A DNA stretch of 64,000 nucleotides from Caballeronia humi (lineage in GTDB: Bacteria > Pseudomonadota > Gammaproteobacteria > Burkholderiales > Burkholderiaceae): the NCBI RefSeq assembly GCF_001544475.1, contig NZ_FCNW02000001.1, positions 124,001-188,000 of the forward strand, in the 5' to 3' direction. Positions 20,250 through 29,549 of this stretch are shown piece by piece. Each line of letters starts with the position of its first letter. Within the stretch, counting starts at the first letter, position 1. The translations under genes were made by a program, and so were the position numbers. A model generated the notes under the pieces. It was not told the DNA's origin. It did no database searches and saw only the letters and a list, made by a program, of their open reading frames with translations.

Positions 20250-20495
20250 GACCATTGGCCGGTATCCGGGCTGGCGACATCATCGGCCCGCCTTCCCGCG
20301 CGAAAACGCGCAGTGGCATCGACACATTTGTTCGCGCGCCGCTTTTCAGGTGACGAAAAAAGCGTCACGCGTGAACGAGGGCAACCGACCAAACGCATCC
20401 GGGACGACTTGCAACTTGCGTGGCTGTCGCTTACCGTTGCGGGGGCAGCACAGGTTGGCTCGTCCTCGACGGACTTTGCTCCCTGTTTCCCGTTT
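20250..20495 (-). promoter_or_regulatory. Cobalamin riboswitch (AdoCbl-binding leader) of the btuB operon
   Basis: On the minus strand the conserved block GCTGCCCCCGCAACGGTAAG (20449-20430) is followed about 155 bases later by the B12 box GCCAGCCCGGATACCGGCC (20275-20257). Both are hallmarks of the class. AGGGAGCAAAGTCC near 20484-20471 supplies the 5' side. Between the aptamer and the btuB ATG there is a 7-bp hairpin (20223-20239) without a U tract, which suggests control of translation rather than termination; that last point is inference. Ends are approximate. Confidence 0.93.
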
Positions 20496-20795
20496 GACTG
20501 CGTCCGCATGAATGCGGGCGCGAGCACCAAAAGTGCGGCAAGTGTAGGAGCGGCACCGGAGGGCGTCAAGAAAGCGGAACGACTGCGCTCATGCATGTCA
20601 AAGGTTTGCGCGCGCATCAACGCGTATGAATACGCGACGACGCGCGACGAAAACGCCCCGCTCTTTCCCCACACGAATTGCGCGGCAAGCGCGTTTTACG
20701 CGCAAGAACGCGTGCTGTTACGTCTCGAAACGAGACATTTATCGGAAGCCCGGTTGAACCGCGCTAAAATGCGAGGTCTTTAGAGGACGCAGCAC
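20496..20795. other. Intergenic region between the btuB riboswitch and the zapB-like gene
   Basis: 300 bases with no convincing gene. It must hold the btuB operon promoter (minus strand). For the plus strand, a TAAAAT -10-like hexamer lies at 20765-20770 and a GAGGA Shine-Dalgarno at 20783-20787 before the ATG at 20796. A small hairpin GTCTCG-AAA-CGAGAC lies near 20722-20736; its role is unknown. Confidence 0.5.
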
Positions 20796-21188
20796 ATGCT
20801 CAACGAACTCGAATCACTTTCACAGAACATCGGCCGGCTGATCAAGATCAGCGAACGCCATCATCAAGCGCGCCGCACGCTCGAAGAGCAACTCGAACAG
20901 TTGCGTGCCGACTATGCCGTCGCGCAAAGCGAACTCGCGCAAGTGCGCGATGAGCGCGATTCCCTGCAGGCGGAACGCGACGGCCTCTCGGCAAAAATCG
21001 ACGACGCCCAGGTGCGCCTGAACGCCATCCTCGAAAAATTGCCGCGCGCGAAAGCCGCGCCCGAGCCGGACAATCAACTGGATCTTCTTGGCCCCGATTC
21101 GCCGCCGCACTCATCGTCCGATGCAGAACACGAACCTGCGCATGCAGGCGAGATGCATGGTGAGCACAGCCACGGAGAAAAAGCATGA
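20796..21188 (+). CDS. ZapB-like coiled-coil cell-division protein (TIGR02449-like)
   Basis: 130 aa. Residues 1-85 are one continuous heptad-type coiled coil (LNELESLSQNIGRLIKI ... LEEQLEQLRADY), followed by an acidic and histidine-rich tail (EHEPAHAGEMHGEHSHG). No signal peptide. It overlaps zapA by four bases (ATGA), the arrangement seen in many beta-proteobacteria. A role beside ZapA at the Z-ring is inferred from the neighbour and the ZapB-like shape; the tail could bind metal but this is untested. Confidence 0.8.
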   Translation: MLNELESLSQNIGRLIKISERHHQARRTLEEQLEQLRADYAVAQSELAQVRDERDSLQAERDGLSAKIDDAQVRLNAILEKLPRAKAAPEPDNQLDLLGPDSPPHSSSDAEHEPAHAGEMHGEHSHGEKA

Positions 21189-21499
21189 CGACCAAGCAGA
21201 TCGAAGTATCCATTCTCGGGCAGCCATACCGTCTCGCCTGCTCGGCGGAAACCGAAGACGCGCTGCGCGAAGCCGTGGCCCGCGTCGATGCCGAGATGTC
21301 AAAAGTGCGCACTGCAAGCAACGTGCGCGGCACGGATCGCATCGCGGTGATGGCGGCTCTTTCGCTGGCGTCGGAATTGCTTAAGCTGCAAAACAGCGTG
21401 CGTCACGGCGAATCGTTCCCCGCGGAAGAAATCCGCCACACGATGCACCAGATGAACGAGCAGCTCGGCGCCGTGATTGCGCAATACGAAGCACAGTAA
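21185..21499 (+). CDS. zapA: ZapA, Z-ring-associated protein
   Basis: 104 aa. The N-terminal beta-hairpin (TTKQIEVSILGQPYRLACS) and the long C-terminal helix (LASELLKLQNSV ... QMNEQLGAVIAQYE) are as in ZapA, which cross-links FtsZ filaments. It is preceded by the coupled ZapB-like gene and followed by 6S RNA, a conserved order. Confidence 0.94.
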   Translation: MTTKQIEVSILGQPYRLACSAETEDALREAVARVDAEMSKVRTASNVRGTDRIAVMAALSLASELLKLQNSVRHGESFPAEEIRHTMHQMNEQLGAVIAQYEAQ

Positions 21500-21615
21500 G
21501 CTCTTGAAATAAGCAGCAAAGTAAAGCGCAAGTTCGCTTTGTGCGGTGGCCGTCCTTAATTCGAGAAAGATTAAAAGTCGTTGCTGCATCCAGCTAACGA
21601 TTGGTGTAGAGTTAG

Positions 21616-21796
21616 TACTCCCTGCCTGGTTCGCCAAGGTCATATATTCCTTGAACCAATGCCATTGTGCACGGTTGCGGAAATTTGTAGCACGGGCGCG
21701 CGCGTCACTCTGTCTGATGTACCCGAAGTGCTGCCTACTGCGACCAATCTTGAACCCAGGTTCAGGATGCCGGCCTAGCGGCTGAGGCGGGGACCT
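21616..21796 (+). ncRNA. ssrS: 6S RNA
   Basis: Downstream of zapA, the standard place. The ends pair as a closing stem: TCCCTGCCT (21619-21627) with AGGCGGGGA (21785-21793). The 3' arm CTTGAACCCAGGTTCAGGATGCCGGCC resembles the conserved arm of 6S RNA next to the central bubble (split here: CTTGAACCCAGGTTC then AGGATGCCGGC). A TAGAGT hexamer at 21607-21612 fits as -10. 6S RNA binds the sigma70 holoenzyme and mimics an open promoter. Ends are approximate. Confidence 0.85.
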
Positions 21797-21801
21797 TATA
21801 C

Positions 21802-21832
21802 AACGGCATCGGTTTTTCCGATGCCGTTTTTC
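21802..21832 (+). terminator. Intrinsic terminator after 6S RNA
   Basis: Perfect 11-bp stem AACGGCATCGG / CCGATGCCGTT (21802-21812, 21818-21828) with a TTTTT loop and a downstream T run. It probably ends read-through from zapA/6S before the EVE gene. Confidence 0.85.
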
Positions 21833-21858
21833 TTTGCTCTCAACCTTCTCTCCCGATC

Positions 21859-22317
21859 ATGCGCTACTGGCTCATGAAGTCCGAACCGGACGAAGCAAGC
21901 ATCGATCATCTCGCGCATGCGGCGAAAAAAACGCTGCCGTGGACCGGCGTGCGCAACTATCAGGCGCGCAACTTCATGCGCGATGGAATGCAGGTCGGCG
22001 ACGGCGTGCTCTTCTACCATTCAAGCTGTCCGCAGCCGGGCATCGCGGGTATCGCGAAGGTGTCGTCGACTTCGTATCCCGATCCCACGCAGTTCGATCC
22101 CAAGAGCCCCTACTACGATCCGAAGTCGACGCAGGAAACGCCGCGCTGGCTGCTCGTCGACGTGAAGTTCGTGAAGAAGACGCCGCTCGTGCCGCTCGCC
22201 ACACTGCGCGAGCACGAAGAACTCGCCGGCATGAGGGTGCTCGCGAAGGGCAACCGGCTCTCGATCACGCCGGTTACCGAAGCGGAATGGCGCTTCATCA
22301 CCGAGCATCTCGTCTAG
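21859..22317 (+). CDS. EVE-domain protein
   Basis: 152 aa, a single PUA-like EVE domain: MRYWLMKSEPDEASIDHL at the N-terminus, WTGVRNYQARNFMRDGMQVGD (aromatic cage region, here quoted in part as TGVRNYQARNFMR) near residue 30, and FYHSSCPQPGIAGIAKV near residue 52. The fold is known to recognise modified bases in nucleic acids; the cellular role of the stand-alone bacterial form is not settled. It follows the 6S RNA terminator. Intact and normal in length. Confidence 0.88.
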   Translation: MRYWLMKSEPDEASIDHLAHAAKKTLPWTGVRNYQARNFMRDGMQVGDGVLFYHSSCPQPGIAGIAKVSSTSYPDPTQFDPKSPYYDPKSTQETPRWLLVDVKFVKKTPLVPLATLREHEELAGMRVLAKGNRLSITPVTEAEWRFITEHLV

Positions 22318-22396
22318 GCGCACAGGGAACTTCACGCACGCGCGCGCCGCCTAAGCGGCGTCGCGAATCGCGCGATTCATGCCCCGGAGTTTCACG

Positions 22397-23131
22397 ATGA
22401 TCAAAAAGAACACTGCGTTCGCACTCGCAGCCGCCGCCATTTCGAGCGCGGCGCTCACGATGTCCGCGAACGTCGCCGCGCAAACCGTCGTCACGCAGCC
22501 GCAGCCTTCAGGCGTGCTCTCGCTCGCAGCGCAAGCGAGCGCCGAAGTGCCGCAGGACACCGTCGACATCACGCTTTTTTACGAGCAGCAAGCCCCGGAC
22601 GCGTCGTCGCTCACGGCCACGCTCAACCAGCGTGCGGACGCCGCGCTGCGCATGGCGAAGGGCGTCGACGGCGTCACCGCGCGCAGCGGCTCGTTCACCG
22701 TCTATCCGTCGACGGATCGCGACGGCCGCATCTCCGCGTGGCGCGGCCGCACGGAAGTCGTGCTCGAATCGCACGACTTCGAAGCGGCATCGAAGCTCGC
22801 GGGCAAGATGAGTTCGTCGATGCAGGTCGGCAACGTCGCGTTCTCGCTGTCGCCGCTAGCGCAACGCGCGGCTGCGCAAAAGCTCTCGTCGCAGGCGATC
22901 GACTCGTTCCGCCAGCAGGCGCAGGCATCGACGCAGGCGTTCGGCTACAGCAGCTACACGATCCGCGAAGTAAGCGTCAATCATGATGGCGGCTCGCAAC
23001 CGCGTCCCGTGATGATGATGCAGGCGCGCGCCATGAGCGCCGACGCGAAGATGGCCGCGCCGATGGCGTTCGAAGCAGGGACCTCGACCGTGACGGTCAA
23101 TGTTTCGGGATCGGTGCAGATGGGGCGTTGA
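22397..23131 (+). CDS. SIMPL-domain (DUF541) periplasmic protein
   Basis: 244 aa with a cleavable signal peptide (about 30 residues, ending SANVAAQ). Then a SIMPL/DUF541 domain: GVLSLAAQASAEVPQDTVDI, repeated Gln/Ala-rich helices, and C-terminal strands TSTVTVNVSGSVQM. Related to E. coli YggE, linked to oxidative-stress tolerance; molecular function unknown. The ATG at 22397 is chosen because CCGGAG sits 7 bases upstream; an earlier start would add six residues. Single gene ended by a strong terminator. Confidence 0.85.
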   Translation: MIKKNTAFALAAAAISSAALTMSANVAAQTVVTQPQPSGVLSLAAQASAEVPQDTVDITLFYEQQAPDASSLTATLNQRADAALRMAKGVDGVTARSGSFTVYPSTDRDGRISAWRGRTEVVLESHDFEAASKLAGKMSSSMQVGNVAFSLSPLAQRAAAQKLSSQAIDSFRQQAQASTQAFGYSSYTIREVSVNHDGGSQPRPVMMMQARAMSADAKMAAPMAFEAGTSTVTVNVSGSVQMGR

Positions 23132-23153
23132 ACGTAACGCCCTCACCATGAGA

Positions 23154-23189
23154 AACGCCTCGCTGGCTAAAACCAGCGAGGCGTTTTTT
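23154..23189 (+). terminator. Intrinsic terminator after the SIMPL gene
   Basis: 13-bp perfect stem AACGCCTCGCTGG / CCAGCGAGGCGTT (23154-23166, 23173-23185), loop CTAAAA, then TTTT. It lies between convergent SIMPL and lgt and may serve both. Confidence 0.88.
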
Positions 23190-23199
23190 CTTGAAACCA

Positions 23200-24105
23200 T
23201 CAAGCCGCGTTCGCCGGCTTCGATGGCAGGCGCTTGTCGCGCCGGTACGCCCAGATCATGATCCCGATGCCGACGACGATCATCGGCACCGAAAGCCATT
23301 GGCCCATCGAGAGGCCGAAGGTCAGCAAGCCGAGATAATCATCCGGTTCACGCGCGAATTCCACGGTGAAGCGCGCGAGTCCATAGCCGATCAGGAAGAG
23401 CGCCGAGCCCGCGCCCACCGGACGCGGCTTGCGCGTGAACGTCCACAGCAGGATGAACAGCACGAAGCCTTCGAGCGCGATCTCGTACAACTGCGACGGA
23501 TGGCGCGGCAGCATGTGATAGCGCGCGAAAATCTCCGTGAGATGCCATTGCATATCGGCCTGCGAGTGCTTGGCGAGCCAGATCGCATCATCGTTCGCGG
23601 CGCCAGGGAACAGCATCGCCCACGGTGCGTTCGGATCAGTCACGCGGCCCCACAGTTCGCCGTTGATGAAGTTGCCGAGCCGCCCCGCCGCGAGCCCGAG
23701 CGGCACCATCGGCGCGACGAAATCGGTCACTTGCAGCCAGGTGCGCTTGCGCTGAAACGCGAACAGGATCATCGCGAGCGTCACGCCGATGAACCCGCCG
23801 TGAAACGACATGCCGCCTTCCCACACCTTGAAGATGTCGAACGGATGCGCGAGATACCAGCTCGCCTTGTAGAAGATCACATAGCCGAGCCGGCCTCCCA
23901 GGATCGTGCCGAGCACGCCGTAAAACAGCATGTCGTCAATGTCGCGCGCGGTCCAGCCTTGCGCCGCGACGTGCGGCAAACGCAGCCGCAACCGGCCGAC
24001 GACGACCGCCGACACGAACGCCACCAGATACATGAGGCCGTACCAGCGCACGGCGAGCGGCCCTAAGTGAATCGCGACGGGATCGAAATTGGGATGAATG
24101 AGCAT
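23200..24105 (-). CDS. lgt: Lgt, prolipoprotein diacylglyceryl transferase
   Basis: Inner-membrane enzyme that moves diacylglycerol from phosphatidylglycerol to the lipobox cysteine of lipoprotein precursors. 301 aa with about seven membrane segments. Motifs: [12 protein letters not shown] near residue 19, [10 protein letters not shown] near residue 71, [11 protein letters not shown] near residue 97 and the signature [18 protein letters not shown] near residue 137. The window also encodes two likely substrates, the livK and TIGR03118-type lipoproteins. Confidence 0.97.
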   Translation of the reverse strand: MLIHPNFDPVAIHLGPLAVRWYGLMYLVAFVSAVVVGRLRLRLPHVAAQGWTARDIDDMLFYGVLGTILGGRLGYVIFYKASWYLAHPFDIFKVWEGGMSFHGGFIGVTLAMILFAFQRKRTWLQVTDFVAPMVPLGLAAGRLGNFINGELWGRVTDPNAPWAMLFPGAANDDAIWLAKHSQADMQWHLTEIFARYHMLPRHPSQLYEIALEGFVLFILLWTFTRKPRPVGAGSALFLIGYGLARFTVEFAREPDDYLGLLTFGLSMGQWLSVPMIVVGIGIMIWAYRRDKRLPSKPANAA

Positions 24106-24148
24106 CGTAGGTTGTAGTAGCGGTTCGAGATGCGCGAACTATAAAGCG

Positions 24149-25117
24149 TCAACTTTTAAGCGCGAACCAGGTAGCAGGCACCGTGGCGCCGTGGGCGCGC
24201 ACGATGTCGATGAAACCGGCGAGCACGGGACTCACTTCCGCCGCGCGCCAGACGAGCCCCGTCTCGACGAACGGTCCTTCGACGCTGAGCGGACGATACA
24301 CCACTCCCGTGCGACGCAGATTCCTGAGCGACTGCGGCACGAGCGCGACGCCCATGCCGGCGGACACGAGGCTCACGATGGTTTGCATCTGGATCGCCTC
24401 CTGCCCGATGCGCGGCGTGAGTCCTGCCGCGCCGTAGCAACCCATAATGATGTCATAGAAACCGGGCGCGAGCCGTCTCGGGAAGACGACAAGCGGCGCC
24501 GGGGCCAGTTCCTGCAGACTCACCGGCGTATCGGCCCATTCCTCGGCGCCCTGCCCGAGTTGCGTCGCAAGATCGGCGGGCAGCGCGGCGACGAGCGGTT
24601 CGCGCGCGATCGGCAGGTAGGACAGCGCCGCCGCGTGCCGCGGCGGCAGCGGCGGAATGACGAGGCCCGCGTCGATGCGGCCCGCGACGAGTTCCTCGAT
24701 CTGCACGTCGCTCGTCGCTTCCGTCAGCTGGAGCCGCACGCCGGGATAACGCGCGCCGAAATCGCGCAAAAGGGAGGGCAAAAGCCCGTAATCCGCCGTC
24801 GATACGAACGCCAGCGACAGCACACCCGCCTCGCCCCGCGCGAGCGATTGCGCGAGCGGACGCAGCGCGTCGGCGTCTGCGAGCAGGCGGCGCACTTCCG
24901 GCAGCAGGTCCGCGCCGACCGGCGTAAGCTCGACCGAGCGCTTCGTTCTTGCAAAAAGCGCGACGCCGAGCGCGTCCTCCAGCGCGCGGATCGCCTGCGA
25001 GAGCGGCGGCTGCGTCATCGCGAGGCGAGCGGCCGCACGGCCGAAGTGCATTTCCTCCGCGACGGTCACAAAATAGCGCAACAGGCGCAGTTCGACGGGC
25101 GGATTTCGCTGATCCAT
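24149..25117 (-). CDS. LysR-family transcriptional regulator
   Basis: 322 aa. N-terminal winged helix-turn-helix (ELRLLRYFVTVAEEMHFGRAAARLAMTQPPLSQAIRALED, here seen as HFGRAAARLAMTQPPLSQAI near residue 24), then a type-2 periplasmic-binding-like effector domain (LSLAFVSTADYGLLPSLLRDF). The effector is unknown. It is divergent from ilvD with a 106-base AT-rich spacer, so autoregulation is likely and ilvD control is possible. The closest named relatives in memory are regulators of aromatic and dicarboxylate degradation, but I would not name it. Confidence 0.88.
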   Translation of the reverse strand: MDQRNPPVELRLLRYFVTVAEEMHFGRAAARLAMTQPPLSQAIRALEDALGVALFARTKRSVELTPVGADLLPEVRRLLADADALRPLAQSLARGEAGVLSLAFVSTADYGLLPSLLRDFGARYPGVRLQLTEATSDVQIEELVAGRIDAGLVIPPLPPRHAAALSYLPIAREPLVAALPADLATQLGQGAEEWADTPVSLQELAPAPLVVFPRRLAPGFYDIIMGCYGAAGLTPRIGQEAIQMQTIVSLVSAGMGVALVPQSLRNLRRTGVVYRPLSVEGPFVETGLVWRAAEVSPVLAGFIDIVRAHGATVPATWFALKS

Positions 25118-25223
25118 TGATATCTTCCGCGACCTAATAAACCCTGAATAATATATTGGACAGACACTTGCCGACGCTGCATTCTTCCGGCACTAAACGA
25201 AAAAATCCTCAAGGAGCCCCCAA
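25118..25223. promoter_or_regulatory. Divergent promoter region lysR / ilvD
   Basis: AT-rich for this genome (CTAATAAACCCTGAATAATATATT, here split: CTAATAAACCC, TGAATAATATATT at about 25133-25156). The ilvD Shine-Dalgarno AAGGAG is at 25211-25216, 7 bases before the ATG. Operator positions cannot be fixed by eye. Confidence 0.5.
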
Positions 25224-26897
25224 ATGGCCTACAACCGCCGCTCGAAAAACATCACCCAGGGCGTGGCGCGCTCGCCCAATCGCTCGATGTACTACGCCCT
25301 TGGCTACAAGGAAGAAGACTTCGACAAGCCGATGATCGGCATCGCAAACGGCCACTCGACGATCACGCCGTGCAACTCCGGCCTGCAGCGTCTCGCCGAT
25401 GCCGCGATCGAATCGATCCGCAAATCGGACGCGAATCCGCAGATTTTCGGCACGCCGACCATCTCCGACGGCATGTCGATGGGCACCGAAGGCATGAAGT
25501 ACTCGCTCGTCTCGCGCGAAGTGATCGCCGACTGTATCGAAACGGCCGTGCAGGGCCAGTGGATGGACGGCGTCGTCGTGATCGGCGGCTGCGACAAGAA
25601 CATGCCGGGCGGCATGATCGGCCTGGCGCGCATGAACGTGCCGGGCATCTACGTGTACGGCGGCACGATCCGTCCGGGCAACTGGAAGGGCAAGGATCTG
25701 ACCATCGTGTCGTCGTTCGAGGCGGTCGGCGAGTTCACGGCCGGACGCATGTCGGAGGAAGACTTCAAGGGCATCGAGAAGAACGCGTGCCCGTCGAGCG
25801 GTTCGTGCGGCGGCATGTACACCGCCAACACGATGAGCTCGTCGTTCGAGGCGCTCGGCATGTCGCTGATGTATTCGTCGACGATGGCGAACCCCGATCA
25901 GGAAAAGGTCGATTCCGCCGCCGAATCGGCGCGCGTGCTGGTCGAAGCGGTCAAGAAAGACCTCAAACCGCGCGACATCATCACGAAGAAGTCGATCGAA
26001 AACGCCGTCGCGCTGATCATGGCGACGGGCGGCTCGACCAATGCCGTGCTGCACTATCTGGCGATCGCGCACGCGGCGGAAGTGGAATGGACCATCGACG
26101 ACTTCGAGCGCATGAGGAAGAAAGTGCCGGTTATCTGCGACCTGAAGCCGTCGGGCCAGTACGTCGCGACCGATTTGCACAAGGCCGGCGGCATTCCGCA
26201 AGTGCTGCGCATCCTGCTCGACGCGGGGATGTTGCACGGCGACTGCATCACGATCACGGGCCGCACGATCGCTGAAGAACTGAAGGATGTGCCGGGCAAG
26301 CCGCGCGCCGACCAAAAGGTGATCTACCCGGTCGATAAGGCGCTCTACGACGAAGGCCACCTCGCGATCCTGAAGGGCAACCTCGCGCCGGATGGCGCGG
26401 TCGCGAAAATCACGGGGCTGAAGAACCCGGTCATCACGGGCCCGGCGCGCGTGTTCGAAGACGAGCAAAGCGCGATGGAAGCGATCCTCGCCGACAAGAT
26501 CAAGGCCGGCGACGTCGTCGTGCTGCGCTATCTCGGACCGCAAGGCGGGCCGGGCATGCCGGAAATGCTGGCGCCGACGTCGGCGATCATCGGCAAGGGG
26601 CTCGGCGAATCGGTCGGCCTCATCACGGACGGCCGCTTCTCCGGCGGCACGTGGGGCATGGTGGTCGGGCACGTCGCGCCGGAAGCGTTTGTCGGCGGGA
26701 CGATCGGGCTCGTGCGCGAAGGCGATTCGATCACCATCGACGCGCACAAGCTGCTGCTCGAACTGAACGTCGATGCCGCGGAAATCGAGCGCCGTCGTGG
26801 CGAGTGGAAAAAGCCGGCGCCGCGTTACACGCGCGGCGTGCTGTCGAAATATGCGGCACTTGCGCTGCCCGCGAACAAGGGCGCTGTGACGGGCTGA
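25224..26897 (+). CDS. ilvD: IlvD, dihydroxy-acid dehydratase
   Basis: Fe-S dehydratase giving the 2-oxo acid precursors of valine, isoleucine and, via pantoate, coenzyme A. 557 aa. Cluster-ligand cysteines are seen in TITPCNSGL (about residue 52), [12 protein letters not shown] (about residue 124) and [18 protein letters not shown] (about residue 197), the [2Fe-2S]-type arrangement. The C-terminal swivelling domain has [12 protein letters not shown] and [11 protein letters not shown] with the catalytic serine region. No ilvBC here. A strong terminator follows. Confidence 0.97.
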   Translation: MAYNRRSKNITQGVARSPNRSMYYALGYKEEDFDKPMIGIANGHSTITPCNSGLQRLADAAIESIRKSDANPQIFGTPTISDGMSMGTEGMKYSLVSREVIADCIETAVQGQWMDGVVVIGGCDKNMPGGMIGLARMNVPGIYVYGGTIRPGNWKGKDLTIVSSFEAVGEFTAGRMSEEDFKGIEKNACPSSGSCGGMYTANTMSSSFEALGMSLMYSSTMANPDQEKVDSAAESARVLVEAVKKDLKPRDIITKKSIENAVALIMATGGSTNAVLHYLAIAHAAEVEWTIDDFERMRKKVPVICDLKPSGQYVATDLHKAGGIPQVLRILLDAGMLHGDCITITGRTIAEELKDVPGKPRADQKVIYPVDKALYDEGHLAILKGNLAPDGAVAKITGLKNPVITGPARVFEDEQSAMEAILADKIKAGDVVVLRYLGPQGGPGMPEMLAPTSAIIGKGLGESVGLITDGRFSGGTWGMVVGHVAPEAFVGGTIGLVREGDSITIDAHKLLLELNVDAAEIERRRGEWKKPAPRYTRGVLSKYAALALPANKGAVTG

Positions 26898-26923
26898 ATC
26901 TCTTCGGCTGACCGCAAATGAAG

Positions 26924-26960
26924 AAGGGGCGCACGACTCAAATCGTGCGCCCCTTTTTTT
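26924..26960. terminator. Intrinsic terminator between convergent ilvD and DUF2486 gene
   Basis: 13-bp perfect stem AAGGGGCGCACGA / TCGTGCGCCCCTT (26924-26936, 26943-26955), loop of six, then a T run of five or more. An A run on the 5' side is short, so it is best for the plus strand. Confidence 0.88.
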
Positions 26961-26967
26961 TGCGTGT

Positions 26968-27321
26968 TCAGCTCTTCTTGCGCCGCACCAATTCTTCCTC
27001 GACCGCCTCTCGCACCCAGTCCGTCAGTTCGCTTTCCAGCGCCAGCGCGACTTCGCGCGTGATCTGATTGACGAGCCACGTCGAATGTTCGCGCAACGCG
27101 TCGCGGCAACGCGATTCGATCAGTTCGCGTCCGTCGCCCGAAAGAAAGCTCGTGAAGCGTCCATGCAGGCGTTCGGCGAGGAATTCGGCATCGTATTCGT
27201 CGACGGCTACAATCGCGGGCGCGTCCTGCCCCGGCGTGCGTGCGTACTCCGGCTTGCCCGGCACGACGACTTCGGTGAGAACGGGGATCGAGGTATCGAA
27301 AGCATCTGACGTATTGGACAC
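26968..27321 (-). CDS. DUF2486-like hypothetical protein
   Basis: 117 aa, acidic N-terminal half with PVLTEVVVPGKPEYART, a helical C-terminal half (LREHSTWLVNQITREVALALES) and a basic end VRRKKS. Family name from memory of Burkholderiales genes beside holC; function unknown. The start is GTG at 27321 with GGAG 7 bases upstream; there is no in-frame ATG nearby. No signal peptide or membrane segment. It lies downstream of holC on the same strand (65 bases apart), so the two may be co-transcribed. Confidence 0.7.
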   Translation of the reverse strand: MSNTSDAFDTSIPVLTEVVVPGKPEYARTPGQDAPAIVAVDEYDAEFLAERLHGRFTSFLSGDGRELIESRCRDALREHSTWLVNQITREVALALESELTDWVREAVEEELVRRKKS

Positions 27322-27386
27322 AACTCACTCCGTCTCTATAAATATCCGGCCGATGATAGCGCGCTGAATCCGAGCGCTATGTTCGG

Positions 27387-27803
27387 TCACGCGCCCTGCT
27401 TGTAATTGTTCAGCGCATAGCCGCGATCGCGATAAAAGCGATACCGCTCGCGCCCCGCGACGAGTTCCTGCTCCTCGTTGCCGACCACTTCCAGCAGCCG
27501 CTCGAAACGCGCGAACTGCGGCGGCACGGTCATACTGAGATTGACGAGAATGCGGTGATGCGGCACGTCGTCGAGATTCGCGGCAAGCACGACGGGCGTC
27601 TCGGCCGCGAGCGGGCTGCCCGCCATGCAGTGCGGCACGAAATCGAGCGGCGAGAAGGTCCATAACTGCTCGTCGAACGCGGCGAGCCGCGCGGGCTCGG
27701 CAAGCACGACGATCGGCTCGCCGCTCAGGTACGCCTTGCGCACGAGGCGGCACGCATACGCAATCGAATCGCCGACGTTCGAATGGAAATCGATGCGCGT
27801 CAT
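27387..27803 (-). CDS. holC: HolC, DNA polymerase III chi subunit
   Basis: 138 aa. Chi links the clamp loader to single-stranded-DNA-binding protein. Family features: MTRIDFHSNVGD start, ACRLVRKAYLSGEPIVVL near residue 18, LWTFSPLDFVPHC near residue 47, and the end YRFYRDRGYALNNYKQGA. It follows pepA on the minus strand with 43 bases between, a pairing also known in enterobacteria. Confidence 0.92.
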   Translation of the reverse strand: MTRIDFHSNVGDSIAYACRLVRKAYLSGEPIVVLAEPARLAAFDEQLWTFSPLDFVPHCMAGSPLAAETPVVLAANLDDVPHHRILVNLSMTVPPQFARFERLLEVVGNEEQELVAGRERYRFYRDRGYALNNYKQGA

Positions 27804-27846
27804 GCGTGCGCCTTTTGCACGATCCGCCCCGAAGGAAAACGCGCCG

Positions 27847-29367
27847 TCATTGGCCCGCGCGGTCGATCAGGAATTGCGTGAGCAGCGGCACCGGACGGCC
27901 GGTCGCGCCCTTCGCCGCCCCGCTCTTCCACGCCGTGCCCGCGATGTCCAGGTGCGCCCACGGATAGTTCTGCGTGAAGCGCGACAGGAAGCACGCCGCC
28001 GTCACGCTGCCTGCCGGACGGCCGCCGATATTGGCAATATCCGCGAAATTGGACTTGAGCTGATCCTGATACTCGTCGTCGAGCGGCAAGCGCCAGGCCG
28101 GATCGACCGCTTCGCGCGATGCATCGAGCAATTCCCCCGCGAGCGCGTCGTCCTTCGAGAAAAGGCCCGTGTTGTGATGGCCGAGCGCGATGATGCACGC
28201 GCCCGTGAGCGTCGCGATATCGACGACCGCCGCCGGCTTGAAGCGCTCCGCATACGTGAGCGCGTCGCACAGGATGAGGCGGCCTTCGGCGTCGGTATTG
28301 AGCACTTCGATCGTCGTGCCGGACATCGCCGTGATGACGTCACCGGGTTTCAGCGCGTTACCGGCCGGCATGTTCTCGCAAGTCGGCACGATGCCGACGA
28401 CGTTGAGCTTCAGCCCCATTTCCGCGACCGCGCGCAGCGTGCCGAACACCGAGGCCGCGCCGCACATGTCGTACTTCATCTCGTCCATCGCTTCGCCGGG
28501 CTTGATGGAGATGCCGCCCGAATCGAACGTGATGCCCTTGCCGACGAGCACGACGGGCGCGCCCGCGTTCTTGCCCGATCCCGCGCCCTGATATTGCATG
28601 ACGATGAACGCGGGCGGCTCGATCGATCCCTTCGCGACCGCGAGGAACGAGCCCATGCCGAGCGCTTCGATCTGCTTTTGTCCAAGCACTTCCACCTTCA
28701 GCTTCCAGTCGCGGCCGAGCTTCTTCGCGGTCTGACCGAGATACGTCGGCGTGCAGACGTTCGGCGGCAGGTTGCCGAGATCGCGCGTGAGGTCCATGCC
28801 GTTCGCGAGCGCTGCCGCCTGCTTCGCGGCGAGCTTCGCGGCTTTCTCATCCGCCGGGTCGATGCTGAACACGATCTTTTTCAGCGCGCGCGTGCCGTTC
28901 TCCGGCTTGCTCTTCATCTGCGTGAACTTGTAGGTCAGTTCGCGCAGCGCGAGGATCGCGGCGCGCACGGCCCAGTCGCCGCTGCGCTCGAGCACCGGCA
29001 GTTGCGCGAGCGTAAACGACACCTGCGCGATCTTCGTGCCAAGGATCGCGCGCCATGCGGCACGCACCGCTTCGCCGTAGGCTTTCTGATTGAAGGCATC
29101 CTGCTTGCCGAGCCCGACCAGCAAGAGACGCGATGCGCCGATGCCGGTCACTTCCTGCAGAAAGAGCGTCGTGCCTGCGCGGCCGCTCATGTCGCCGGCC
29201 TTCACGACGCGCGTGACGAGGCCCTTGGTGACCAGATCCATTTCGAGTGCGGCGCCTGTCAGGGTCTGCGCTTCGAACACGCCGACCACCACGACATCGG
29301 CCTTCCCGGTGAGGAAACCATTTGCTGCGCCTTTGCTCCAATCACAGGCTTTTATGCTAAAGTCCAT
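27847..29367 (-). CDS. pepA: PepA, leucyl aminopeptidase (M17)
   Basis: Cytosolic hexameric two-metal aminopeptidase. 506 aa, usual length. Catalytic-domain motifs: [18 protein letters not shown] (metal lysine and aspartate, about residue 275), [11 protein letters not shown], and the family signature [17 protein letters not shown] at about residue 357. The N-terminal macro-like domain (residues 1-170) is complete. In E. coli the protein also binds DNA; whether this one does cannot be read here. Divergent from lptF. Confidence 0.97.
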   Translation of the reverse strand: MDFSIKACDWSKGAANGFLTGKADVVVVGVFEAQTLTGAALEMDLVTKGLVTRVVKAGDMSGRAGTTLFLQEVTGIGASRLLLVGLGKQDAFNQKAYGEAVRAAWRAILGTKIAQVSFTLAQLPVLERSGDWAVRAAILALRELTYKFTQMKSKPENGTRALKKIVFSIDPADEKAAKLAAKQAAALANGMDLTRDLGNLPPNVCTPTYLGQTAKKLGRDWKLKVEVLGQKQIEALGMGSFLAVAKGSIEPPAFIVMQYQGAGSGKNAGAPVVLVGKGITFDSGGISIKPGEAMDEMKYDMCGAASVFGTLRAVAEMGLKLNVVGIVPTCENMPAGNALKPGDVITAMSGTTIEVLNTDAEGRLILCDALTYAERFKPAAVVDIATLTGACIIALGHHNTGLFSKDDALAGELLDASREAVDPAWRLPLDDEYQDQLKSNFADIANIGGRPAGSVTAACFLSRFTQNYPWAHLDIAGTAWKSGAAKGATGRPVPLLTQFLIDRAGQ

Positions 29368-29549
29368 CGCGCTTATCCTCGGATAAAATCTGGGCTGAAG
29401 GATGAAAGCCGCAATTATCCGCTATTTTTTCCGCGGCGGTCACAGGCGGGAGTCTCCGGGAATGTCACCATCGCCCGTCGTCTGTCAGAGCATGCCATTC
29501 GCCTAATGCATCGCCGCCGGCCATCGCGCTTGTCACCCGCTATCACTCA

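Noticed and set aside
20722..20736. Hairpin GTCTCG-AAA-CGAGAC as a terminator for the btuB operon or zapB
   Set aside because: Only six base pairs with no T run on either strand.
20151..20783. A + strand open frame of about 210 codons across the btuB leader
   Set aside because: It runs through the cobalamin riboswitch, whose conserved blocks explain the sequence, and shows no protein family.
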